Below are positions 55,025-64,000 of a stretch of 64,000 nt of DNA, in pieces. The position numbers and the translations under genes were made by a program. Numbering within the stretch: the first letter of the stretch is position 1; each line of letters begins with the position of its first letter. The stretch lies in assembly GCF_023065955.2 (NCBI RefSeq), contig NW_026623078.1:7326199-7390198 (forward strand). The letters run 5' to 3'. This DNA comes from Ursus arctos (lineage: Eukaryota; Chordata; Mammalia; Carnivora; Ursidae). The notes under the pieces are model-generated. The model had not been told where the DNA came from. It searched no databases and was given only the letters and a program-made list of their open reading frames with translations.

Positions 55025-56298
55025 GTATAAAAATGAAAGAGGAAATAAATTACATGCGGATGGTGGATCTATGGGTCCAAGTCTTCGCATCCTGCAAAGT
55101 CGTCTTCCTTATGGATGACAGTGGGCATTGTCATGGCCTGGTCTTGGGAAAGGAAAGGGGAAAATCAGGGTGAAGTGAGGACTCAGGCCACTGCCCCCGG
55201 GATTATGTCCCCGACCCCAAAACTCAATGCTGCCCTCAGCTCCGCAGTCCCCCCACCTCACCACCCATGGGGCCGTGATCCCTTTACCTCACTGATGAGA
55301 AAGGCGTCCAGGGTCTCTGGGCCCTTCCCAGCCCTCAGATTTCATAACTGGGACCAGGAAGCAGTGCCTGTCAGCCCATTCTTTCAAGAGGCAGCCACGG
55401 TGGTGCCCATGACTTTCTGTCCCCATGATTTCCTACCTTCCTCTGCTCCCTCCTGCTACCCTCCCTCCTCCCTCCCTGAATCATTAATTTCTTATTTCCC
55501 TTCTCCTGTCACCTCCAACAACCAGACTGTTCTCTGCAATGGGAACAGTGGAGGAAAGATCATGGGTTTACTGACACGCTCCCTAGTCAATCAGTTGATC
55601 AATGAGCCAATGCAGCTAACATGGAGGCGGCTGCCACGGGCCTGAGGTGATGCTGGGCCCTGAGAGTGACCATCAACTGGGCAATCAAGTAGACTGCCCC
55701 ATGCCTGGGCTCATCTTGGGCACTTGACACACACTTCCTATTGATGACAGCCCGTAAGTGTCCTAGCCCAGAGAGGAGATGAATGTGACAGTAGAGGTAA
55801 TGGTACTTGTCCGAATTCCCCTAGTCTGTCAGTGGGGGGACGGGCATTCTCCAGCTGGTGTGGCCACATAAACACCAGTACCTGCAGTGTTCACCAAAGA
55901 CCCTGAGACCTGGAAGGACTAGGGGAGGCCCCGAGCAGATGGATGGAAGGTCCGATGGTGGGCCGTGACCACGATGTGGGGACCAGGCCCATCACTGTCA
56001 GTGGAATCTGACAGGAGCAAAGACCCTGGCCCCGCTTCCCAGAGCCTCTGTCCTGGGCCCAGTCAGTCCCAGGAGACCAGCTCAGAGGGACCGTGAAAGG
56101 CAGTGTGTGCTGCCAGCCCAGCAGCCTTCACACAGGCCTCTAGAATTCCCGTCAGCCAGGGAGGGTCTCTGGGCAGCTGCATATGAGCCTCTCTCCCATG
56201 GAGCCAAGTGAAGGTCTTGCTCTGCTCCCAGTATAAGGGATGTGGTGAGGAGAAGAGAGAAATGTGCTCCAGGATGTGCTTCTCACCTCACCTCTGCA
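55025..56298. other. No gene recognised (55.0-56.3 kb)
   Basis: GC-rich, with a 176-codon plus frame (55,115-55,645) lacking any domain. If the cassette gene on the right continues, its next minus-strand exon could lie here. A weak candidate acceptor gcag|ga at about 55,100 leading to a short frame is not convincing. Confidence 0.4.
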
Positions 56299-56931
56299 GC
56301 AGAATGCCTCGGGGAGTATTGCTCGCTATGAATGGGGTTAGAGCATATGGAGGCATTTGGTTCACAGGCATGAGCTGAGGGCCACGGCTTGGCCTCCTGT
56401 GGTCATAGGGCTATAATGTGTGCGCTGTGACGAGATTTCTTTATCTCGTCTTTTCGTTTCTTTTCTTTTCTTTTAATTTCTTTTCCTTCTTTCGTTCTTT
56501 CTTTCTTTTTTTTTTTTTTTTTTGAGAATGTGGACAATGGACATTGTGCAGTGGCAGTGGGATACACCTCCTGGAGCAATATGCAATCTCTCTCTCGCTC
56601 TTTCCATCTCTCTTTCTCCCTCTCTGCATCTCTCTTTCTGTGTCTGACTCTCCCTGTCTCCCACACAAAAATACAATCATATCACATAGAGCCACAAAAG
56701 AAACCCCAAACCCAAGCCTTACGCACACACACCACACCACACACAGGGAATACAATGGCTTCCTAGGACTGTAGACACATGGACACACTTTTTCACCTGG
56801 GAAATCTCCTGTCCACCACACCCCCACAACCCAATCAGGGCGGCTCGCCAGACGGAGGATTGCAAGGATGCCCCACCTGCATTAACATCTAGAGTTTTGT
56901 CTCAGGAAGAGGCTGATTCCAGAATACGTAC

Positions 56932-56956
56932 CGCATTCACCAGATGCTCCTGTCCC
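56932..56956 (-). CDS. Mini-exon, unit 0 (25 nt, GTGASGEC)
   Basis: Acceptor ttttctgtacctgcag and donor gtacgtattc bound GGGACAGGAGCA...TGCG. It encodes GTGASGEC and ends in phase 1. This is the most downstream cassette exon seen; the partner exon it should join has not been found to the left. Confidence 0.55.
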
Positions 56957-57548
56957 CTGCAGGTACAGAAAAGAGGACACTGTGAGGTTCAGGTCATGCT
57001 ACACACTGTCTGTCTGTGTGAGCTTTATTTCCCTCAATGAATTTAGGAACCCAGATGGAACACAGTGGTTGAGTCCAACGACCCCAAAGTAAGTGAACTG
57101 GATGCCTTAGGAAGTTGTTTTTCCTGGGGGACATGTCTGTCCAGTCCATTCAGGACGGTGACTACAAAATGCTTCATCCAAGCAGGAGAAAGTGTTACTG
57201 AGGGACAGGATCCTACCACAGCATTTAGAACCACGTTTGGTGTCGCCAATGCTAAATGTCCTCTCGAATCAGCTAACGGTGGGCAGAGACAACCACTCAA
57301 CGCTCTCCCCACCAGGGAAATTACATATGTAGAATCTCAAAAGTATATATAGCTTTTTACATAAAATCTGTATATAAAAATATTTTCATTTCCATATACA
57401 AGCAGTTGACATTAGGAAAATGATTTTTGTTTTAGTATTATGTTCTATTCGCCAACACAGAGTATACTATCTGAATTTCATCTGAATTTGATTGGAAAGA
57501 AACCCAGAAAGCAACATTTGTTCCTCGGGGATAGACAGGCAAGCTCAC

Positions 57549-57625
57549 CTTGGCAAGAGGCAGGCCTTCCTCCTCTGTGATCCTCTGATAAAGCCAGGAC
57601 CAGACAGCGCCATCATCAGTCACAT
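57549..57625 (-). CDS. Cassette exon, unit 1 (77 nt, DVTDDGAVWSW...)
   Basis: Acceptor ctctgtgtccttttag and donor gtgagc. With the G left by the preceding mini-exon it encodes DVTDDGAVWSWLYQRI, then TEEEGLPLAK, and ends on a codon boundary. It shares start (D-x-x-[ED]-[DE]) and end (PLA[KM]) with the 65-nt exon type, so the two are diverged duplicates. No known domain is recognised. Confidence 0.6.
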
Positions 57626-57686
57626 CTAAAAGGACACAGAGTACCTGTCAGCGTATTAGTGGTGCTGCTCAAGAAAGATGTGGGGA

Positions 57687-57863
57687 GGGGCGCCTGAGTG
57701 GCTCAGTCGGTGAACCATCTGCCTTCAGCTCAAGTCAGGGCCGCAGGGTCCTGGAATCGAGTCCTGGATGGGGCTTCCTGCTAGCAAGGGTCTGCCCCTC
57801 TCACCTGTTTGTGCTCTCACTCACTCTCTCTCAAATAAATAAAATCTTTAAAAAAAAAAAAAA
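57687..57863 (+). mobile_element. Carnivore SINE in unit 1
   Basis: ggggcgcctgagtggctcag to caaataaataaaatctttaa and an A-run. The same insertion is in unit 4 at 61,811-61,987, so it predates their duplication. Confidence 0.93.
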
Positions 57864-58045
57864 GAATGCCTCGAGGAGTATTGCTCTCTATGAATGGGGT
57901 TAGAGCATATGGAGGCATTTGGTTCCCAGGCATGAGGTGAACGCCCCGCTGGGCCTCCCGCGGTAATAGGGCTATAATGTGTGCGCTGTGATGAGATTTC
58001 TTTATCTCTTCTTGTCTTTTCGCTCTTTTCTTTTCTTTCTTTCTT

Positions 58046-58047
<2 letters not shown>

Positions 58048-58087
<40 letters not shown>
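58048..58087. repeat. T40 homopolymer, unit 1
   Basis: A pure T run of 40; the corresponding run is 18 in unit 0 (56,506-56,523) and 30 in unit 4 (62,168-62,197). Confidence 0.9.
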
Positions 58088-58088
<1 letters not shown>

Positions 58089-58502
58089 AGAATGTGGACA
58101 ATGGGAATTGTGCAGTGGCAGTGGAATACACCTCCTGGAGACATATGCAATCTCTCTCTCACTCTTTCCATCTCTCCCTCTCCCTCTGTGCATCTCTCTG
58201 TCTGTGTCTGTGTCTCCCTGTCTACCACACAATCACACATTCACAATCACACCACATAGAGACACAAAAGACACCCCAACACCAAGCCTCATGCACACAC
58301 ACACACACCACACACAGGGAATACAATGGCTTCCTAGGACTGTAGACACATGGACACACTTTTTCACCTGGGAAATCTCCTGTCCACCACACCCCCACAA
58401 CCCAATCAGGGCGGCTCGCCAGACGGAGGATTGCAAAGATGCCCCACCTGCATTAACATCTAGAGTTTTATCTAAGGAAGAGGCTGATACCAGAATACGT
58501 AC

Positions 58503-58533
58503 CGCTCTCGCTGGTGGTGGTTGATGGTGTCAC
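58503..58533 (-). CDS. Mini-exon, unit 1 (31 nt, VTPSTTTSES)
   Basis: Acceptor ttttctgtacccgcag, donor gtacgtattc. Encodes VTPSTTTSES, a Ser/Thr-rich, mucin-like peptide, and ends in phase 1. Precedes the 77-nt exon of the same unit. Confidence 0.58.
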
Positions 58534-59014
58534 CTGCGGGTACAGAAAAGAGGACACCGTGAGGCTCAGGTCATGCTACACACTGTCTGTCTGTGTGAGC
58601 TTTATTTCCCTCAATGACTTTAGGAACCCAGATGGAACACAGTGGTTGAGTCCAACGACCCCAAAGTAAGTGAACTGGATGCCTTAGGAAGTTGTTTTTC
58701 CTGGGGGACATGTCTGTCCAGTCCATTCAGGACGGTGACTACAAAATGCTTCATCCAAGCAGGAGAAAGTGTTACTGAGGGAGAGGATCCTACCACAGCG
58801 TTTAGAACCACGTTTGGTGTCGCCAATGCTAAATGTCCTCTCGATCAGCTAACGGTTGGCAGAGACAACCACTCCATGCTCTCCCAAAAAGAAAAATTAT
58901 ATGAGATCTATATGTATAATCCCAAATATACATTGTCTGATATTCATCTGAATTTGATTGGAAAGAAACCAAGAAAGCAACATCTGTTCCTCGGACAAAG
59001 AACTTCTAGCTCAC

Positions 59015-59079
59015 CATGGCGAGAGGTGTGCCTCCGGCGCTGTCTCCTTTGATGGGATCCATGTCTTCCTCCAAGGCAT
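59015..59079 (-). CDS. Cassette exon, unit 2 (65 nt, DALEEDMDPIKG...)
   Basis: Acceptor gtactctgtgtcctag, donor gtgagc. Encodes DALEEDMDPIKG then DSAGGTPLAM, from phase 1 to phase 0. The protein sequence is identical in units 2, 3 and 5. Confidence 0.6.
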
Positions 59080-59332
59080 CTAGGACACAGAGTACCCGTC
59101 AGCACATTCCTCTTGTTGCTCAAGAATATTCATGGAATGTTGCTGGATATGGACACGAGGCTGGGGTGTATGGAGCCAGCTGGTTTCCAAGCATGGACTG
59201 AAGTGCCCCTGCTGGGCCACCCACTGCAGTAAGGCTCTAAAGTGCACAGTGTGATAACATGGCTTTGGAGAAGGGTGACATCATGCAGTATCTGTCTGAC
59301 ATATCTCCTGGAGAAACACCTTTCTCTCTCTC

Positions 59333-59530
59333 TCTCCCCCTCTCTGTCTCTCTCTCTGTCTCGGTCATCTCTCTCTTTCTCTGTCTTTGTCCCTCTGTCT
59401 ATGTCTCTCTGTCTTTCTATCTGTCTTTGTCCCTCTCTCTCTCTCTCTCACACACACACACTCACAATCACACCACATAGAGCCACAAAAGACACCCCAA
59501 CACCAAGCCTCACGCACACACACACACACC
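59333..59530. repeat. (CT)n/(GTCT)n and (CA)n microsatellites, unit 2
   Basis: Long CT-rich run followed by CA repeats. Equivalent tracts recur in units 3 (60,646-60,795), 5 (63,428-63,540) and, shorter, in units 0, 1 and 4. They lie in the presumed intron. Confidence 0.9.
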
Positions 59531-59723
59531 ACACACAGGGAATACAATTGCTTCCTAGGACTGTAGACACATGGACACACTTTTTCACCTGGGAAATCTC
59601 CTGTCCACCACACCCCCACAACCCAATCAGGGCGGCTCGCCAGACGGAGGATTGCAAGGATGCCCCACCTGCATTAACATCTAGAGTTTTGTCTCAGGAA
59701 GAGGCTGATTCCAGAATACGTAC

Positions 59724-59748
59724 CGCATTCACCAGATGCTCCTGTCCC
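59724..59748 (-). CDS. Mini-exon, unit 2 (25 nt, GTGASGEC)
   Basis: Same exon as in units 0 and 3, with intact acceptor (cctgcag) and donor (gtacgt). Followed on the minus strand by the 65-nt exon at 59,015. Confidence 0.57.
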
Positions 59749-60339
59749 CTGCAGGTACAGAAAAGAGGACACCGTGAGGCTCAGGTCATGCTACACACTA
59801 TCTGTCTGTGTGAGCTTTATTTCCCTCAATGACTTTAGGAACCCAGATGGAACACAGTGGTTGAGTCCAACAACCCCAAAGTAAGTGAACTGGATGCCTT
59901 AGGAAGTTGTTTTTCCTGGGGGACATGTCTGTCCAGTCCATTCAGGACGGTGACTACAAAATGCTTCATCCAAGCAGGAGAAAGTGTTACTGAGGGACAG
60001 GATCCTACCACAGCGTTTAGAACCACGTTTGGTGTCGCCAATGCTAAATGTCCTCTCGAATCAGCTAACGGTGGGCAGAGACAACCACTCAATGCTCTCC
60101 CCACCAGGGAAATTACATATGTAGAATCTCAAAAGTATATATAGCTTTTTACATAAAATCTGTATATAAAAATATTTTCATTTCCATATACAAGCAGTTG
60201 ACATTAGGAAAATGATTTTTGTTTTAGTATTAGGTTCAATTCGCCTCACAGAGTATATTGTCTGAATTTCATCTGAATTTGATTGGAAAGAAACCAAGAA
60301 AGCAACATCTGTTCCTCGGACAAAGAACTTCTAGCTCAC

Positions 60340-60404
60340 CATGGCGAGAGGTGTGCCTCCGGCGCTGTCTCCTTTGATGGGATCCATGTCTTCCTCCAAG
60401 GCAT
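60340..60404 (-). CDS. Cassette exon, unit 3 (65 nt, DALEEDMDPIKG...)
   Basis: Identical in protein to unit 2. It sits in a 1,333-bp unit whose left half matches the long units and right half the short units. Confidence 0.6.
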
Positions 60405-61056
60405 CTAGGACACAGAGTACCCGTCAGCACATTCCTCTTGTTGCTCAAGAATATTCATGGAATGTTGCTGGATATGGACACGAGGCTGGGGTGTATGGAG
60501 CCAGCTGGTTTCCAAGCATGGACTGAAGAGCCCATGCTGGGCCACCCACTGCAGTAAGGCTCTAAAGTGCGCAGTGTGATAACATGGCTTTGGAGAAGGG
60601 TGACATCATGCAGTATCTGTCTGACATATCTCCTGGAGAAACACCTTTCTCTCTCTCTCTCTCCCCCTCTCTGTCTCTCTCTCTTTCTCGGTCATCTCTC
60701 TCTTTCTCTGTCTTTGTCTCTCTGTCTATGTCTCTCTGTCTTTCTATCTGTCTTTGTCCCTCTCTCTCTCTCTCTCTCAGACACACACACACACTCACAA
60801 TCACACCACATAGAGCCACAAAAGACACCCCAACACCAAGCCTCACGCACACACACACACATCACACACAGGGAATACAATGGCTTCCTAGGACTGTAGA
60901 CACATGGACACACTTTTTCACCTGGGAAATCTCCTGTCCACCACACCCCCACAACCCAATCAGGGCGGCTCGCCAGACGGAGGATTGCAAGGATGCCCCA
61001 CCTGCATTAACATCTAGAGTTTTGTCTCAGGAAGAGGCTGATTCCAGAATACGTAC

Positions 61057-61081
61057 CGCATTCACCAGATGCTCCTGTCCC
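61057..61081 (-). CDS. Mini-exon, unit 3 (25 nt, GTGASGEC)
   Basis: Intact splice sites; encodes GTGASGEC, phase 0 to phase 1, joining the 65-nt exon at 60,340. Confidence 0.57.
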
Positions 61082-61673
61082 CTGCAGGTACAGAAAAGAG
61101 GACACCGTGAGGCTCAGGTCATGCTACACACTGTCTGTCTGTGTGAGCTTTATTTCCCTCAATGACTTTAGGAACCCAGATGGAACACAGTGGTTGAGTC
61201 CAACAACCCCAAAGTAAGTGAACTGGATGCCTTAGGAAGTTGTTTTTCCTGGGGGACATGTCTGTCCAGTCCATTCAGGACGGTGACTACAAAATGCTTC
61301 ATCCAAGCAGGAGAAAGTGTTACTGAGGGACAGGATCCTACCACAGCATTTAGAACCACATTTGGTGTTGCCAATGCTAAATGTCCTCTCGAATCAGCTA
61401 ACGGTGGGCAGAGACAACCACTCAACGCTCTCCCCACCAGGGAAATTACATATGTAGAATCTCAAAAGTATATATAGCTTTTTACATAAAATCTGTATAT
61501 AAAAATATTTTCATTTCCATATACAAGCCGTTGACATTAGGAAAATGATTTTTGTTTTAGTATTATGTTCTATTCGCCAACACAGAGTATACTATCTGAA
61601 TTTCATCTGAATTTGGTTGGAAAGAAACCCAGAAAGCAACATTTGTTCCTCGGGGATAGACAGGCAAGCTCAC

Positions 61674-61750
61674 CTTGGCAAGAGGCAGGCCTTCCTCCTC
61701 TGTGATCCTCTGATAAAGCCAGGACCAGACAGCGCCATCATCAGTCACAT
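61674..61750 (-). CDS. Cassette exon, unit 4 (77 nt, DVTDDGAVWSW...)
   Basis: Same as the unit 1 exon, with the same protein and splice sites. Confidence 0.6.
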
Positions 61751-61810
61751 CTAAAAGGACACAGAGTACCTGTCAGCGTATTAGTGGTGCTGCTCAAGAA
61801 AGATGCGGGG

Positions 61811-61987
61811 AGGGGCACCTGAGTGGCTCAGTCGGTGAACCATCTGCCTTCAGCTCAAGTCAGGGCCGCAGGGTCCTGGAATCGAGTCCTGGATGGGGCT
61901 TCCTGCTAGCAAGGGTCTGCCCCTCTCACCTGTTTGTGCTCTCACTCACTCTCTCTCAAATAAATAAAATCTTTAAAAAAAAAAAAA
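61811..61987 (+). mobile_element. Carnivore SINE in unit 4
   Basis: Duplicate of the unit 1 SINE with very few base changes (for example ggggcacctgag versus ggggcgcctgag). Same position within the unit. Confidence 0.93.
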
Positions 61988-62165
61988 GAATGCCTCGAGG
62001 AGTATTGCTCTCTATGAATGGGGTTAGAGCATATGGAGGCATTTGGTTCCCAGGCATGAGGTGAACGCCCCGCTGGGCCTCCCGCGGTAATAGGGCTATA
62101 ATGTGTGCGCTGTGATGAGATTTCTTTATCTCTTCTTGTCTTTTCGCTCTTTTCTTTTCTTTCTT

Positions 62166-62198
<33 letters not shown>

Positions 62199-62612
62199 AG
62201 AATGTGGACAATGGGAATTGTGCAGTGGCAGTGGAATACACCTCCTGGAGACATATGCAATCTCTCTCTCACTCTTTCCATCTCTCCCTCTCCCTCTGTG
62301 CATCTCTCTGTCTGTGTCTGTGTCTCCCTGTCTACCACACAATCACACATTCACAATCACACCACATAGAGACACAAAAGACACCCCAACACCAAGCCTC
62401 ATGCACACACACACACACCACACACAGGGAATACAATGGCTTCCTAGGACTGTAGACACATGGACACACTTTTTCACCTGGGAAATCTCCTGTCCACCAC
62501 ACCCCCACAACCCAATCAGGGTGGCTCGCCAGACGGAGGATTGCAAAGATGCCCCACCTGCATTAACATCTAGAGTTTTATCTCAGGAAGACGCTGATTC
62601 CAGAATACGTAC

Positions 62613-62640
62613 CGCTCTCACTGGTGGTTGAAGGTGTCAC
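62613..62640 (-). CDS. Mini-exon, unit 4 (28 nt, VTPSTTSES)
   Basis: One Thr codon shorter than unit 1, so in phase. Acceptor ttttctgtccctgcag, donor gtacgtattc. Confidence 0.58.
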
Positions 62641-63121
62641 CTGCAGGGACAGAAAAGAGGACACCGTGAGGCTCAGGTCATGCTACACACTATCTGTCTG
62701 TGTGAGCTTTATTTCCCTCAATGACTTTAGGAACCCAGATGGAACACAGTGGTTGAGTCCAACGACCCCAAAGTAAGTGAACTGGATGCCTTAGGAAGTT
62801 GTTTTTCCTGGGGGACATGTCTGTCCAGTCCATTCAGGACGATGACTACAAAATGCTTCATCCAAGCAGGAGAAAGTGTTACTGAGGGACAGGATCCTAC
62901 CACAGCGTTTAGAACCATGTTTGGTGTTGCCAATGCTAAATGTCCTCTCGATCAGCTAACGGTTGGCAGAGACAACCACTCCATGCTCTCCCAAAAAGGA
63001 AAATTGTATGAGATCTATATGTATAATCTCAAATATACATTGTCTGAATTTCATCTGAATTTGATTGGAAAGAAACCAAGAAAGCAACATCTGTTCCTCG
63101 GACAAAGAACTTCTAGCTCAC

Positions 63122-63186
63122 CATGGCAAGAGGTGTGCCTCCGGCGCTGTCTCCTTTGATGGGATCCATGTCTTCCTCCAAGGCAT
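63122..63186 (-). CDS. Cassette exon, unit 5 (65 nt, DALEEDMDPIKG...)
   Basis: One silent base change relative to units 2 and 3 (ctcgcc to cttgcc near the end); protein unchanged. Good splice sites. Confidence 0.6.
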
Positions 63187-63503
63187 CTAGGACACAGAGT
63201 ACCCGTCAGCACATTCCTCTTGTTGCTCAAGAATATTCATGGAATGTTGCTGGATATGGACACAAGGCTGGGGTGTATGCAGCCAGCTGGTTTCCAAGCA
63301 TGAACTGAAGTGCCCCTGCTGGGCCACCCACTGCAGTAAGGCTCTAAAGTGTGCAGTGTGATAACATGGCTTTGGAGAAGGGTGACATCATGCAGTATCT
63401 GTCTGACATATCTCCTGGAGAAACACCTCTCTCTCTCTCTCTCTCTCTCTCTATGTTTCTGTCTTCTCTCTCTCTGTCTCTGTCTTTGTATCTCTTTCTC
63501 TTG

Positions 63504-63538
<35 letters not shown>

Positions 63539-63810
63539 TCACAATCACACTACACAAGACACCTAACCCCCAAGCCTCATGCACACACACCCACACCACC
63601 CAGGGGGAATGCATTGGTTTCCTAGGACTGGGGACACATGCACATAGTTTCTCACCTGGAGTCTGCTTTTCCCCACACTCCCAAGCCTCAGTCCTACCAG
63701 GAATCTGGAATCAGATGGTTCTCCAGACTGAGGACAGTGAGGACATCCCCCCAACCTGCCTTACCATCTAGAGTTTTTCCTCAGCAAGGGACTGATTCCA
63801 GAATACGTAC

Positions 63811-63835
63811 CACCTCCACATGGTTCTGGGGCCAC
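63811..63835 (-). CDS. Mini-exon, unit 5 (25 nt, VAPEPCGG)
   Basis: Acceptor ttttctgtaaatgcag, donor gtacgtattc. Encodes VAPEPCGG in phase 0, ends phase 1. Sequence differs from the other mini-exons although length class and splice sites are kept. Most upstream exon seen in the window. Confidence 0.55.
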
Positions 63836-64000
63836 CTGCATTTACAGAAAAGAACACACCCTGAGGGTCAGGTCATATGCATACTGTGTCATCACCGGTT
63901 CTCTTGGTGACTATTGAAAACCAAATGAGAAACAGCAGGAAAGACAAAGGCCCAGAAAGGAAGCACAGTGTGCACCCATGGAAAAGGCATGAGCTTTTCC

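Larger units (their letters stand above)
56299..64000 (-). repeat. Tandem array of 1.2-1.6-kb exon-bearing units
   Basis: The anchor aggaacccagatggaacaca occurs at 57,045, 58,622, 59,837, 61,170 and 62,729, giving units of 1,577, 1,215, 1,333 and 1,559 bp. A partial unit lies to the left (from 56,299) and one to the right runs past the window edge, with a more diverged copy starting near 63,890. Units contain, on the minus strand, a mini-exon and a larger exon, plus (CT)n/(CA)n and T-run microsatellites. Two long units (57,045 and 61,170) are nearly identical including a shared SINE, showing duplication after the SINE arrived. Confidence 0.93.

Noticed and set aside
55070..55300. Possible terminal exon of the cassette gene (minus strand)
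   Set aside because: The candidate acceptor lacks a polypyrimidine tract and the peptide does not resemble the cassette modules.
59242..59832. 196-codon plus-strand frame (and its equivalent at 60,584-61,165)
   Set aside because: Made largely of translated CT and CA microsatellites in the presumed introns of the cassette array; antisense to the supported splice sites.
56299..64000. Regular repeats considered as a CRISPR-like array or satellite DNA
   Set aside because: Units of 1.2-1.6 kb with introns, splice sites and SINEs in a mammalian genome do not fit CRISPR; phase-locked exons argue against simple satellite.

Overview
This is nuclear DNA of a placental carnivore, most likely an arctoid (bear, seal or mustelid lineage). 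The evidence is about twenty copies of the tRNA-derived carnivore SINE (start 'gggcacctgggtggctcag', tail 'caaataaataaataaaatct'), carnivore-type LINE-1s on both strands, older MIR, L2 and MaLR relics, and vertebrate splice signals. No complete host gene is visible. I saw nothing bacterial, no CRISPR array and no RNA gene other than the tRNA-derived SINEs.

Layout. (1) 1-10.4 kb: a young, near full-length LINE-1 on the minus strand (ORF1 intact; ORF2 broken by a poly-A slip and two stops; CpG-rich 5' UTR with a duplicated ~183-bp module) inserted into an older minus-strand LINE-1 whose 5' end is at about 10,424. SINEs are nested in both. (2) 10.4-32 kb: gene-poor DNA with SINEs, LINE-1 tails, MaLR/ERVL-type LTRs, MIR and L2, plus a striking GC-rich tandem array at 17.58-18.98 kb. 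Its ~312-bp units each carry two copies of the vertebrate telomere motif. (3) 32-50.3 kb: GC-richer DNA holding fragments of host genes. Four consecutive exons of a Sidekick-1 (SDK1) type fibronectin-III region can be read. Three lie in gene order on the minus strand (50.1, 47.1 and 40.6 kb); the fourth is at 33.1 kb on the plus strand. Frameshifts and a stop codon make this a non-processed pseudogene or rearranged duplicate. A plus-strand terminal exon of an ANKRD13-like ubiquitin-binding protein (36.68-36.88 kb) has an in-frame TAG and is abutted by a LINE-1. (4) 50.3-56.3 kb: no gene recognised. (5) 56.3 kb to the right edge: a recent tandem duplication of 1.2-1.6-kb units. On the minus strand each complete unit carries a 65- or 77-nt exon and a 25-, 28- or 31-nt mini-exon, all with good splice sites. 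Every mini-exon is 1 mod 3 and every larger exon is 2 mod 3, so any number of cassettes stays in frame. I do not recognise the gene; this array is the best candidate for something undescribed.

The retroelements are independent insertions. The SDK1 and ANKRD13-like pieces look like relics moved by segmental duplication or inversion. The cassette array looks like the repeat-coding part of a larger minus-strand gene that continues beyond the right edge and probably to the left. All family names come from recognising sequence by eye; no database search was possible.
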